DNA of 64,000 nucleotides from Bin55 sp964511425 (GCA_964511425.1 CAZEFI010000001.1:124001-188000); one strand, 5' to 3'; positions 27,852 through 36,466 are shown, counted from the stretch's first letter. The notes: generated by a model not told the origin, from the sequence alone. Made by a program: numbers and translations.

Positions 27852-28625
27852 TTACAGTTTAGCAGAAATTTGGGTCTGATGCGGTGTGGAACTATGGACA
27901 TTAGCTTGAGGCTCTTGAGTGTCTTCCCCAGTTGAATCATCTTCATCTTTATATTCATCGGGTATGGAGAAGATTTTCTCCCAGTCGAATAACCAGTCCG
28001 AATCAATAGGTTCTTCTGGAACGAATGATTCAATTCCAATCTTTATCGAACCGTCTGGGTTCTGAGTTATGGAAAATCTCTCAATTAGTGTCACCACGTC
28101 TTTGTCGGCTCCTGAGGCTTCCTTCGCAAGCTCAGTAAATCGCACATTACCGATTGTAATGTGTGTACCACCTTTCACATCGTGATCATACTTGTCTGGA
28201 ACCGAAATTCTGTGAAGGTGTTTGTACGCTTTCTTTTTGTCAATCGGTTGCAGACTACTATCGTATATCACAAAGTTCTGAAAACGTTTCGTAAGGTCGT
28301 TCTGCTTTTCAGGAATTAAGTGGAACTCGACCATGTCATGTTTGAATGAAACTTGCTCGTGTACCACCTGTTCTTCGACCTCTGGTTTCTCAACTTCAAG
28401 CCGAAAACTCTTGTATGAACTAACTCCTAACACGGGATCTTGGTGTAAGAACATCATAGTCAGGTTTTCTTCGTCAATTTCTATACCTACATTGCCAAAG
28501 CTCTCAAAAAAGTCGAAGTGTTCGAGCACGTCCGAATCTTCAAACTTTGGTGCCGCAGCAAGAGACGTTGGTAGTACAAAATGGCTACAGCAAAACACTA
28601 TCACAAACAGTTGAAACTTTCTCAT
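27852..28625 (-). CDS. Secreted protein of unknown function, last gene of envelope operon
   Basis: 257-aa protein with a signal peptide (LFVIVFCCSHFVLPTSLAAA, cleavage probably after AAA). The mature part is acidic and Lys/Asp/Glu-rich, with no Cys and no known motif. A block reading GGTHITIGNVRFTELAK may be a beta-rich core, and the tail is disordered. It follows the three eight-cysteine paralogs on the same strand with a 55-bp gap and is the last gene before yigB, so it probably belongs to the same transcript. It is not homologous by eye to the paralogs. Confidence 0.72.
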   Translation of the reverse strand: MRKFQLFVIVFCCSHFVLPTSLAAAPKFEDSDVLEHFDFFESFGNVGIEIDEENLTMMFLHQDPVLGVSSYKSFRLEVEKPEVEEQVVHEQVSFKHDMVEFHLIPEKQNDLTKRFQNFVIYDSSLQPIDKKKAYKHLHRISVPDKYDHDVKGGTHITIGNVRFTELAKEASGADKDVVTLIERFSITQNPDGSIKIGIESFVPEEPIDSDWLFDWEKIFSIPDEYKDEDDSTGEDTQEPQANVHSSTPHQTQISAKL

Positions 28626-28630
28626 AGGTT

Positions 28631-28723
28631 TGGTTGGATCGTAGTCGTTTGGTTTCAGACCTATGCGGGTCTATAGGTCGCTAGTCATAGACATCGAGTT
28701 CTAGTGCCACCTGTTCGAACTTG
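28631..28723. repeat. 3'-end repeat copy 1 (paralog 1)
   Basis: A 93-bp segment covering the last codons of the gene ending at 28681 and the sequence beyond its stop. It aligns without gaps to 31675-31767. The coding 42 bp (28682-28723) match at 41 of 42 positions, and the 51 bp beyond match at about 37 of 51. The paralogous end at 30158 matches the same 42 bp at only about 28. Confidence 0.9.
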
Positions 28724-30090
28724 TCCAATGCGGTTAACACCGGTACGATCGTAAACTCGCGCTGTCGAATTTCATGGACGATCTCCTTGCAACTGTAATC
28801 AGATACGTCTATTTCATCCTCTGGAGTGAAAGTGTTTCCAACATATCCTCTCCTCCAATCTGCGTAGTTTGGAACAAAAGGTGGCGTACATAGATGTCGT
28901 GCCACAAACTTCCAATCAAACTCAATCTCGTCGCGGGGGTCGGGTCTGCGCGCGTCGAGCAGCGCCAACATCGTGAAAGCCCGTAGGAACCGATCAGCAC
29001 TCGGCTCTTTCTTCAAAGCAAATATCTTCCACGAATCACTGCTTAACAGATCAGAAAACCGCCCAACCTTATATCCTTCCTCAACATATTGGTGACTATG
29101 TACCTTCGTGAAGGGTTGGGTCAGTCCGGCGGCCTCATCTCCAAGACGGGCCGCCATTTCAATAAGGGTGGGAATAAGATAACGAGAAACTACAGACCTT
29201 GGTCCTAACATATCGACCATTTCAGCGTGTTCTGACGAGTCAAGTGTATAGTAATCTCCCTGTTTCAAGATCAACTCAGTGAGTTCATGATGGTGTTCTG
29301 TCAACTCCAGCGTTGAATCTAATTCTTCGCACCTTTTCCTGACCCAATCGTTTTCCAAAAGCTGTTTCCACATGAAACGATCCTGATTGGGAGTGGGAAT
29401 ATCGTCTTCGTAATAGATCGTCTTGCTCCGTTTCCAAATCCCTCCATTAAAACAAAAACGATTGACCAGCGCATAATTCATCAATGCTTCCGCGTGACAG
29501 GTTTCCTCTAGATCCCAGTTACTTTCGTTATCTTTCAATAAGCACTCAGAACGGAACAGTTTGTCTTGCACCCGCAAGAAATCACCTAGTGGATCAGCAA
29601 AAATTCTCTCAAACGTTAACGGGGAGTCTAATACGACAAAATTGAACTGAGGGTTTTCGTAAGTCGCGCCCCAGAGGAAGGGATTTATTGGATTGAGATG
29701 ATTTTCCAAGGCTAGCCGACATTCCTCAGATTCAAGCGTTGTCATTTTTTCTCTTATGCTGGAGGGTAATTCTGAGCTTCCTTTTGGGTTGCTTATCTCA
29801 CTCCAGTACGAAGGGAACGCATTCAAACCACACGCTTCTTCAATCGAACCTGGTGGAAAATCCATAGCTGGTAGCGGTGTATCTTCCTGAACTGTTTGAA
29901 CTAAGGGTTCGCTAACGGGATTGGGTAATGAAGGTGCGATCGAACTCGGTTCGTGTTCCGAAACAAAAGGACTTTCATCCGCGCGCGGCTTATTCTGGTT
30001 CACAAGAACCAGCACAACCACTACCGAAACTAAGACGAGTCCAGTAATACCACCCCAGAACCAATATCGTGTACGAGAATTCTGGTTCAT
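28681..30090 (-). CDS. Membrane-anchored eight-cysteine protein, paralog 1
   Basis: 469-aa protein with one N-terminal TM helix (FWGGITGLVLVSVVVVLVLV), a Pro/Ser-rich linker and a large, probably periplasmic domain. Cysteines shared with both paralogs occur in EEACGL, EECRLALE, SECLL, EETCHAEAL, RFCFNGG, KRCEELD, RHLCTPPF and YSCKEIVHEI. Other shared landmarks are SPLTFERIFADP, NWDLEETC and the C-terminal FEQVALELDVYD. Eight conserved Cys in an exported domain suggest disulfides. No known family was recognised. The linker and first Cys block are most like paralog 2, but the last codons are most like paralog 3. Confidence 0.78.
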   Translation of the reverse strand: MNQNSRTRYWFWGGITGLVLVSVVVVLVLVNQNKPRADESPFVSEHEPSSIAPSLPNPVSEPLVQTVQEDTPLPAMDFPPGSIEEACGLNAFPSYWSEISNPKGSSELPSSIREKMTTLESEECRLALENHLNPINPFLWGATYENPQFNFVVLDSPLTFERIFADPLGDFLRVQDKLFRSECLLKDNESNWDLEETCHAEALMNYALVNRFCFNGGIWKRSKTIYYEDDIPTPNQDRFMWKQLLENDWVRKRCEELDSTLELTEHHHELTELILKQGDYYTLDSSEHAEMVDMLGPRSVVSRYLIPTLIEMAARLGDEAAGLTQPFTKVHSHQYVEEGYKVGRFSDLLSSDSWKIFALKKEPSADRFLRAFTMLALLDARRPDPRDEIEFDWKFVARHLCTPPFVPNYADWRRGYVGNTFTPEDEIDVSDYSCKEIVHEIRQREFTIVPVLTALDKFEQVALELDVYD

Positions 30091-30157
30091 AACTTTTTCT
30101 CTGTTTTGTTGGCGGCGGTACGTCCTGAATCCACGTTATAGTCGTGCAAGATATTAA

Positions 30158-31528
30158 CTAGTCGTAGATGTCCAGCTTCAAAGCAACTTGCTCGAACCTA
30201 TCCAGCACGTCCAACAGTGGCTGGAAATGAGTGTTTTGCTGACGGAGCTCATGGACGACTTCGTTGCAACTTAAGTGTTCGACGTTTTCCTCCGCCGGAG
30301 GACGAAGCATCAGGCGCGAATACTGTAACAACTTGTTGAACGTTGGAAAGGGCCGTTCACATAGATGTCGTGCTATCAACTCCCAATCGAACTCAATCAC
30401 CTCGCGTGGATCGGGTTTGCGGGCTCCGAGTATCGCCAACATTTGGAAAGTGTCTAAGAAACGATCAGCGTTAGGGGGGTGCTTTACAGAAAAACGCAGC
30501 CAGGATCCACTCTCTTTCAGATGGGAAAACCGTCCAAACTCGTATGCTACACTGTTGAACCGCCAGTCGTTGCGGTATGTATAAGGAGAGGAAACTTGTT
30601 GTGTCAAACCTGCCAAGTCACTTCCAAAACGTGCAGATAATTCCAACACCAGTTCTAAGAAACCTTTACGCGAATTCGGCTCACGCTCAGGCATGACTAG
30701 TGCATGAAGTTCTGGATAGCGATCAGGCGCGAGCTCCAGCCACGGGTCTAGTTCCTCGCACTGACCTAAAACCCATTCGTCTTCCAAATCTTGTTTCCAC
30801 AGTGTCCGATCTTGTTCCAAGGCAAGCTCCGGAGAAAAGCTGAGTTCCCAACTACCGACCGACGGGATGCGATTTTCGATACCCCCATTAAAACAAAAGA
30901 GATTGACTAGGGCAAAATTGAAAAACGCGTCCGCATGGCAAGTTTCTTTCAGATCCCAGTTGGTCTCTGTTGACTCCAACAAACACTCGGGACGCGAGAG
31001 CGCGTCTTGCATCCGAGCTAGATCGTCTGCGGGATTCTCAAAGAGACGTTCAAAGGTTAAAGGGTTTTCCAATACCACAAACTCGGCTAGACTAACAGAA
31101 ATAGGATCGTTCAACAGGAAGTGCTGGGGATTGACGGTGTTCATGTATGCTTCTAACGCGATTCGACACTCCTCGGTTTCGAGGACTTTGGCTTGAGGGT
31201 GGTCCGTGTTTCTTTGAAATGTCCCATCAATCCAATAGGTCGGTAACTCGTTAAAACCACACGCTTCTTCGACCGAGCTTAGTGAATAATCCAAAGCCGG
31301 TAGCGATACACCTTCTAGAACAGTTTGAACTAATGACTCGCTACCGGTAGGGGACAACGAAGGTACTATCGCACTCGGTTCATGTTCCCCAACAAACGAA
31401 GAACTTTCATCCTCTCTTGGCTCAATCGGGTTCATAAGAACCAATACCGCTGCCGAAACGAATACTAATCCAACACCACCCATCCAAAGCCACCAACGGA
31501 GGTGAAGGATTTGGTTTAGTCGTCGCAT
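30158..31528 (-). CDS. Membrane-anchored eight-cysteine protein, paralog 2
   Basis: About 456 aa from ATG 31528; the frame extends to 31588. The TM helix (WLWMGGVGLVFVSAAVLVLM) is followed by a linker close to that of paralog 1 (GEHEPSAIVPSL against SEHEPSSIAPSL). The same eight Cys blocks occur: EEACGF, EECRIALE, PECLL, KETCHADAF, LFCFNGG, GQCEELD, RHLCERPF, LSCNEVVHEL. It ends in FEQVALKLDIYD. Function unknown. ATG 31528 is preferred because it puts the TM helix at the same place as in paralog 1. Gaps to its neighbours are 67 bp and roughly 200 bp. Confidence 0.77.
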   Translation of the reverse strand: MRRLNQILHLRWWLWMGGVGLVFVSAAVLVLMNPIEPREDESSSFVGEHEPSAIVPSLSPTGSESLVQTVLEGVSLPALDYSLSSVEEACGFNELPTYWIDGTFQRNTDHPQAKVLETEECRIALEAYMNTVNPQHFLLNDPISVSLAEFVVLENPLTFERLFENPADDLARMQDALSRPECLLESTETNWDLKETCHADAFFNFALVNLFCFNGGIENRIPSVGSWELSFSPELALEQDRTLWKQDLEDEWVLGQCEELDPWLELAPDRYPELHALVMPEREPNSRKGFLELVLELSARFGSDLAGLTQQVSSPYTYRNDWRFNSVAYEFGRFSHLKESGSWLRFSVKHPPNADRFLDTFQMLAILGARKPDPREVIEFDWELIARHLCERPFPTFNKLLQYSRLMLRPPAEENVEHLSCNEVVHELRQQNTHFQPLLDVLDRFEQVALKLDIYD

Positions 31529-31674
31529 CCTGCAGATCCAGATCAAACAACGCGTGATTTTGCTCAATTTCTGCAGATCTAAGAACATTCGACCTTCATA
31601 AAGCGTTATAGAGACACGGTCGCGATCTTTGAGTATGGCTCAGATCTCGATGGCCTGAGTGAGAGGGTAATGTG

Positions 31675-31767
31675 TGGCTGGGTCGTAGCCGTTGGGGCTG
31701 AGACCTATGTGGATCTAAATACCGTTAGTCATAGACATCGAGTTCTAGTGCCACCTGCTCGAACTTG
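31675..31767. repeat. 3'-end repeat copy 2 (paralog 3)
   Basis: Partner of the segment at 28631-28723: 93 bp spanning the last codons of the gene ending at 31725 and 50 bp beyond. Identity is nearly complete in the coding part (31726-31767) and drops in the non-coding part, despite the lower overall similarity of the two proteins. Confidence 0.9.
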
Positions 31768-33002
31768 CTGACTAATTCCAGTCGTTGTCCCTCAACCTCA
31801 TCTACTGTGTACAGGTCATAGATGATGGAACGACAACTTAGTTGGTCGCCTGAATCATTTTGCGACTTCACCGAACACAAGTGTTCAACCAACCAGTCCC
31901 AGTTAAATTCAACCTCTAAGTGTTCTAATAGATTTACGAAAGCTAGAGCCTGCTCTACTCGTTCTTTACTCAGTGTTTTTAGGCTCCGTAATTCTCGCCA
32001 TGGCTCACTGGTAAGGATACCTCCTAGTTGTCCAAAAGGTTTGCCCGAGCTAGTCAAGTTTGCGGCTGGATCTCCCAACCGAGATGCAAGTTCCGTCATG
32101 ATCTGGTACACCCTAATACGTTGCCCACTCGGATCGGAACGACGAGATTGTAGAAATTCGTTATATTTTCGTTCCTGATCATCGGTGGCTTCAGGCAACG
32201 CAGGCAGACGGCTATCGCTTATGGCGAGTAATTTTTCGTACTGCTGAGGATGCGATTGGTGGATCGCTAACTCCGAGCCAAATTTTGCGCATTGTTGTTC
32301 TAACCAGTGCATCTCTAAACTCATTTTCCACTGTTGTTCAAACATCTCCGTCGTTGGGGGGTCAAACACTACCATTGGTGCGTCAGCTCCATGTTGGTAA
32401 CAAATATGATAGAACTCCGCATAATTGAGTAAAGCGTCGGCGTAGCACTCGTCTTTAAGTTTCCAGTTGATTTTCGTTCCATTATCCAACAGACAGTCTG
32501 GATTGCTGATCATTTCAATCACACGTTGTAGATTACCCTCTGGGTCGGTAAAAGCACGCGCAAAAGTAAAGGGATCATCTAAACCTACGAACGAAAACTC
32601 TGCATGGTGCCCACGCCAAGTAAATGGATTAACGGTGTAGAGGTGTTGTTCTAACGCGGTTAAGCATTCGTCCGATAACTCATAGTCGACACCAAGTACC
32701 TGATCGTATCGCTCCCAAGATTTAACGTCCTTTGGTAATTCCGCAAGACCACAGAGCTCCCACACATTCGTTGGTTGATTATCGGGAGTTAGGGTTGGGG
32801 AATCTACGTCAATTTCCTCAATATGCGATACAGTCGGTGCTGAGGGAGTTTCGGTAGTAGTCTCCACTGTACTAGCGATACTCGGTACATTCTGCCGACC
32901 TTTGAAAAGCAAAAGAATCAGCACTGACGTTAGTATTAAACCTAGTGCCGTGCCGACGCCGATAATTATTAGTCTTTGGGTTTGTCTTCGATTGGTATGC
33001 AT
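31725..33002 (-). CDS. Membrane-anchored eight-cysteine protein, paralog 3
   Basis: 425-aa, most divergent member of the family. TM helix at about 11-31 (IIIGVGTALGLILTSVLILL), then a Thr/Ser/Pro-rich linker. Matching Cys blocks are WELCGLAELP, DECLTALEQH, PDCLL, KDECYADAL, HICYQHG, QQCAKFG, EHLCSV and LSCRSII. It ends in FEQVALELDVYD, identical to paralog 1. Its start overlaps the metalloprotease-like gene by 34 bp, so the two are translationally coupled and probably act together. It also shares the motif DDPFTFARAFTDPEGN. Function unknown. Confidence 0.77.
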   Translation of the reverse strand: MHTNRRQTQRLIIIGVGTALGLILTSVLILLLFKGRQNVPSIASTVETTTETPSAPTVSHIEEIDVDSPTLTPDNQPTNVWELCGLAELPKDVKSWERYDQVLGVDYELSDECLTALEQHLYTVNPFTWRGHHAEFSFVGLDDPFTFARAFTDPEGNLQRVIEMISNPDCLLDNGTKINWKLKDECYADALLNYAEFYHICYQHGADAPMVVFDPPTTEMFEQQWKMSLEMHWLEQQCAKFGSELAIHQSHPQQYEKLLAISDSRLPALPEATDDQERKYNEFLQSRRSDPSGQRIRVYQIMTELASRLGDPAANLTSSGKPFGQLGGILTSEPWRELRSLKTLSKERVEQALAFVNLLEHLEVEFNWDWLVEHLCSVKSQNDSGDQLSCRSIIYDLYTVDEVEGQRLELVSKFEQVALELDVYD

Positions 33003-34072
33003 TCTAAATCAGCATCGCTCTCATAATTCCCATTTGCTAATGTGCCTAATTCTGTCAGGTATTTCAAAAAATACGGTTTCAGGTCTGCCAGAGTCTGTTT
33101 GTCCCCCTTTATGGTTTTATTGTATTCCTTGCGTTTTTGGTCTGAGAGGGTGCGGCTTTTGAGTGCTTTGGTGAGCCGCTTGATCCGTGCTTCCGACAGC
33201 TTGTATTTATTCACATTGAGTCGGTATTCACGGTTTTGCTTTAATTTTTGAACCCGAAAATGAGAATTATTGAAGTATTTGAACGGTGGTTCCTTTTTCC
33301 AAATAGCCTTGTACCAGTAGTACGCTTTCTTCTGCGCTTTCATTTCGTGATTAAGGTAGTCATATGGCTTCACATTGTTACCATCAATCGCGTGCCACCA
33401 CTCGTGCATGGAGATTTGCACCAAAAGGTGAGTGTAGTTATATCCTGAATCTCGGATTTTGTCGTGATATATCTCAATGTAACCTGAGTCAATGTTGGTT
33501 CGTCCGTATCCCTTCTGACCGTCAGGACCCCACGTGTAGACGTATGAAGTGTCCTCATACTCGGTTAAACTAGCACTGTGATCTTGCCAGCACTGTTTCG
33601 CAGTTTCCAAAGCATTTTCCCCTAATTCTTCAGGAATATCTGCTGGTTGAGTTGGCGCTTTAGGAATACCACTACCGCCAGAACCGCCACCAGATCCACC
33701 ACCGCCAGAACCGCCACCAGATCCACCACCGCTACCGCCACCACCAACGAATAATGGTCTTTTAGGTGCTGGTTTTACGACTACTACGCCATCCATACCT
33801 AAATCATGGCACTGTTGATCGATATCGTTCTCATAAATATAAGAGCTGAAATTCCATACGATACCATTTTCATCTTCTTGACCGTCTGCAGCTTCCAATG
33901 CACTAACACTCTCAAACCAGTGTGCGCCTTCGCTTACATCGCAGTCTTCGCCAGGGAAACCCCAAACAGGCCCACTGTGACCGTACGAGGATGAAGACAG
34001 AGTAGTCAGTCCGAACACGGTCATTACGAGCAGGGACGCTCCGGCCATAAGCTTGTGAATTGCGTTTTTCAT
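32969..34072 (-). CDS. Secreted HEWWH putative zinc metalloprotease with Gly/Ser linker
   Basis: 367-aa exported protein, first gene of the envelope operon. A signal peptide (about 1-30) is followed by a small N-terminal domain with two Cys (44 and 88), a Gly/Ser linker (110-135) and a second domain. That domain contains HEWWH at 223-227, a HExxH zinc-protease motif, preceded by YTHLLVQISM and followed by NHEMKAQ, where Glu243 may be the third ligand. The C-terminus is Lys/Arg-rich and helical. The fold around the motif is not assigned, so protease activity is a motif-level prediction. It overlaps paralog 3 by 34 bp. Confidence 0.78.
   Translation of the reverse strand: MKNAIHKLMAGASLLVMTVFGLTTLSSSSYGHSGPVWGFPGEDCDVSEGAHWFESVSALEAADGQEDENGIVWNFSSYIYENDIDQQCHDLGMDGVVVVKPAPKRPLFVGGGGSGGGSGGGSGGGGSGGGSGGSGIPKAPTQPADIPEELGENALETAKQCWQDHSASLTEYEDTSYVYTWGPDGQKGYGRTNIDSGYIEIYHDKIRDSGYNYTHLLVQISMHEWWHAIDGNNVKPYDYLNHEMKAQKKAYYWYKAIWKKEPPFKYFNNSHFRVQKLKQNREYRLNVNKYKLSEARIKRLTKALKSRTLSDQKRKEYNKTIKGDKQTLADLKPYFLKYLTELGTLANGNYESDADLECIPIEDKPKD
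33674..33727. repeat. 27-bp perfect tandem repeat encoding the Gly/Ser linker
   Basis: Two identical 27-bp units (33674-33700 and 33701-33727) encode Gly/Ser repeats in the linker of the metalloprotease-like protein. Further imperfect Gly/Ser codons flank them. The nine-codon unit could change linker length by slippage without a frameshift. Confidence 0.93.
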
Positions 34073-34427
34073 AGAGGTACCTCGTTGTGTTACATCTAAG
34101 TCGTCCGGCGTGGTGCCGGGCTGTTGTTAACTCAACGAGGTTAATGAAAAGTCTCTGCCTATTCACCCTAACAAAGTAGCTAGCTCTGTCTTGCAACGGG
34201 CTGTTGCATTTAGCAGACAACCCGACTTCGGGCTGAAACCTGCATTGAATTAACAGAAACATTTTATAACAATTCATTTGCGATGGCGCAATTACCATCT
34301 AATTCCGATCATTGAATGTTGACAGTTTTTACTGGTTTTGACCGTCTCCAGCGGTGCGTTGTGTATGTGCTCGGTAGACGCTCATCAAAGTGCCTCACTC
34401 AGGCTCGTCCGCTGGTTTCAGAAATAT
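34073..34427 (-). other. 355-bp gap between PII gene and envelope operon
   Basis: No convincing gene. The part next to 34072 is the leader of the envelope operon and holds a long inverted repeat (separate entry). The remainder, towards the PII gene, shows only a short inverted repeat (CCCGA-CT-TCGGG near 34222) and no clear promoter. Confidence 0.4.
34079..34141 (-). promoter_or_regulatory. Leader hairpin that could mask the ribosome binding site
   Basis: On the minus strand ACCTCGTTG (34141-34133) is perfectly complementary to CAACGAGGT (34087-34079). The latter contains GAGG, 7 nt before the ATG of the metalloprotease gene, so it is the likely ribosome binding site. Between the arms is a second hairpin, CCGGC/GCCGG (34105-34119, 5-nt loop). 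Pairing of the outer arms would hide the ribosome binding site. GAGGTACCTC at the same spot is also a palindrome. A thermosensor, riboswitch or protein-bound leader are options; none is shown. Confidence 0.45.
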
Positions 34428-34766
34428 CTACAGTGCTTCGGGACCGCGTTCTCCAGTTCGAATTCTGACTACATCCTCCACAGGTGATATCCAAATCTTG
34501 CCGTCCCCAACCTGACCTTTATTAGACACTTTCTGAATTGCTTCGACACAATCATCAACAATTTCATCGGGTACAACCATCTCGATCCTAATCTTCGCAA
34601 GAAAGTCAACGGCATATTCCGCTCCTTTATACAGCTCTGTACGCCCTTTTTGTTGACCAAATCCTTGGACTTCTGTGACTGTCATTCCGGCAACACCAAC
34701 CTTAAGCATCTCTTCTCTGATGTCGTCTAGCTTAAAAGGTTTGACCAAAGCGGTAATCAGTTTCAT
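34428..34766 (-). CDS. glnB: Nitrogen regulatory protein PII
   Basis: Trimeric PII signal protein of 112 aa that senses 2-oxoglutarate/ATP/ADP and controls glutamine synthetase and the NtrBC pathway. The T-loop has TELYKGAEYAVDF, with the uridylylation Tyr51. The N-terminus MKLITALVKPFKLDD and the B-loop VGDGKIWISPVEDVVRIRTGE are standard. No amtB is adjacent, so GlnB is favoured over GlnK, although sequence alone does not separate them safely. Monocistronic here. Confidence 0.95.
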   Translation of the reverse strand: MKLITALVKPFKLDDIREEMLKVGVAGMTVTEVQGFGQQKGRTELYKGAEYAVDFLAKIRIEMVVPDEIVDDCVEAIQKVSNKGQVGDGKIWISPVEDVVRIRTGERGPEAL

Positions 34767-34940
34767 TGTTTCAATTCCAAAGGTGAGTATTCAATTTTTC
34801 GAGGAAATATGATAATCGGTAGACATGGTTTCACGACGTTTGGACGGCTACCTTGTACGAGTTGCACTCGATATTTAGGAATGACGGAAGTTGTCTACAG
34901 CTAAAATTGTAGTGGATTCAAACACAGAGGTGTCGTCTTC

Positions 34941-35333
34941 ATGAGCAGTGCTAGTTTCCGAGCCGCGTATCCCTACCAAAATGATGTACTCGCACTACCC
35001 GTTGCCGATTCTCAAGAAGCCGCAGCTTGGTATGTTCAAAATTTTGGTATGCAAGAAGTCAAAAGAGGAACCCAGCCGAATTCTTATGTGATCTTAGAAC
35101 GCGATGGAGTAAAAATTGGGTTCGCTGAGAATGGTGGGGACCCAACTCAAGATGGTGCCGCAGTTTTGGTCAGTGGTATATCAGAGATACGTTCAGAGTT
35201 GGAATCTCGAGGCGTCAAATTGAGCGATTGGCGCATCGATGAAAACGACGGTAAACAATTCAAAGTGTTTTTTGTTGTTGCTCCGGATGGTTTGTGTTAT
35301 TACTTCCACGAACCAGTAGAATCGACACAGTAG
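34941..35333 (+). CDS. VOC-superfamily (glyoxalase-like) protein
   Basis: 130-aa single VOC-fold protein with two beta-alpha-beta-beta-beta modules: LALPVADSQEAAAWYVQNFG opens the first and ISEIRSELESRGV with FFVVAPDGLCYYFHEP ends the second. The FHEP Glu near the C-terminus is a usual metal ligand position. Members include glyoxalases, dioxygenases and resistance proteins; no subfamily can be assigned. It stands alone between divergent PII and convergent GST genes. Confidence 0.85.
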   Translation: MSSASFRAAYPYQNDVLALPVADSQEAAAWYVQNFGMQEVKRGTQPNSYVILERDGVKIGFAENGGDPTQDGAAVLVSGISEIRSELESRGVKLSDWRIDENDGKQFKVFFVVAPDGLCYYFHEPVESTQ

Positions 35334-35381
35334 CTAAGAAAACATACACGTCAAAGCTATCTTATTTCTTGGGCTGGGATG

Positions 35382-36017
35382 TCAAGCTGTCGCACTAGGT
35401 CTAGAGCTGATTTCTTCATACCACCGCCGTATCGCACGACAATGATCGGGAAACGGAATTCGTGCAGTGGTCGTCGCAAAGTCCAAAGTACACAGTGCCG
35501 TAATGTCTGCTATTGAATAGCTCGCTCCGGCAACGTATCGTGTTTCGCAAAGTTCAGTCTCCAATCGATCATAAAAGGCATAAATCAGCTTCTTACCTCG
35601 ATCTACGAGTTCCGGAATCGCTGCAATTTCGCCGACGTTTCCGCCAACGCCGCGTGTTGCGAAGCGAGGATACGCATTACGAAATACTTCCGAGGCTGGT
35701 AGCAGCCCTTCAAATTCAATGTGACGCTGACGTGCTTCGATTAGCGATTTGCTCAGCGCATCCGTACCCATAAGCCGAGGATCTGGACAGAGTTCTTCTA
35801 AATATCGGCAAATAGCGACGGACTCGTTGAGGATCGTACCATCGTCGAGGACAAGAACCGGTAACCGACCACGCGGATTGATTTTTAGAAACTCGGTCGA
35901 GAGGTTTTCGCCAGTTACGATGTTGACCTGTTTGCGTTTGTACTCTAGACCCTTCTCGGCAAGAAATATCCGAACTCGACGAGGATTGGGCGCGTGTTGT
36001 TGATCGTATAGAAGCAA
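35382..36017 (-). CDS. Glutathione S-transferase family protein
   Basis: 211-aa GST with an N-terminal thioredoxin-like domain: APNPRRVRIFLAEKGLEY, NPRGRLPVLVLDDGT with the cis-Pro, and NESVAICRYLEEL for gamma-glutamyl binding. An all-helical C-terminal domain has the N-capping region SYSIADITALCTLDF. It probably conjugates or reduces small electrophiles with glutathione; the substrate is unknown. Divergent from the solenoid array. Confidence 0.92.
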   Translation of the reverse strand: MLLYDQQHAPNPRRVRIFLAEKGLEYKRKQVNIVTGENLSTEFLKINPRGRLPVLVLDDGTILNESVAICRYLEELCPDPRLMGTDALSKSLIEARQRHIEFEGLLPASEVFRNAYPRFATRGVGGNVGEIAAIPELVDRGKKLIYAFYDRLETELCETRYVAGASYSIADITALCTLDFATTTARIPFPDHCRAIRRWYEEISSRPSATA

Positions 36018-36466
36018 TAGATTTCCTTCAGTGATTCAAAGAAATGTAACAGATTTTGCGAACTAAAACAACTGATAGACTCATGCTGCTGACGTTCAAA
36101 GAATTTCTATCCCGTGCTTGGTGAAAGTTCAAGGCTGTCCGCAGATAACGCGACAAGCCAAAATAGAACGAGATGTAGGCGGTTTAACGAACGCAGAATC
36201 TTCTCAGTGTGTAAGGCTCACCTCGTGCGTGTTGTTACGTTCTGTGGAAGTCTTTCTCAGGATCGAACACACTCTTCCAGTCTATTCATTGGAAAGAACG
36301 AATCTTGCTTGACGCAGAAACAGTTCTCTTATTGACGAGTCGTGATAGCCGCGAAAACAACTGATTCTCGTCGTCAAACGGTAGGACACTTGCACTTTGT
36401 GTAATCAACACTATAAGTCTCTAATATAATCAAAATAGCGATCAAATATATTTGGGCAGTTCTTCT
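36018..36466. other. Gene-poor region upstream of the solenoid array
   Basis: About 450 bp between the GST start and the first solenoid gene. Two overlapping short ORFs lack ribosome binding sites and recognisable products and are not accepted. The right end probably contains the promoter of the array (separate entry). No tRNA-like or repeat structure was noticed. Confidence 0.4.
36390..36430 (+). promoter_or_regulatory. Possible promoter of the solenoid array
   Basis: TTGCAC at 36390-36395 and TATAAG at 36412-36417 are 16 bp apart, resembling a sigma-70 promoter. A perfect TATAAT at 36425-36430 lies close by but lacks a good -35 at standard spacing. The start codon at 36467 is about 40-50 nt downstream. 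Sequence match only. Confidence 0.3.

Noticed and set aside
33674..33750. Short direct repeats that could be mistaken for a CRISPR array
   Set aside because: The units are adjacent without spacers and encode a Gly/Ser linker in frame.
36114..36335. Two overlapping short ORFs upstream of the solenoid array
   Set aside because: They occupy the same bases in different frames, lack ribosome binding sites and look like chance ORFs in a promoter region.
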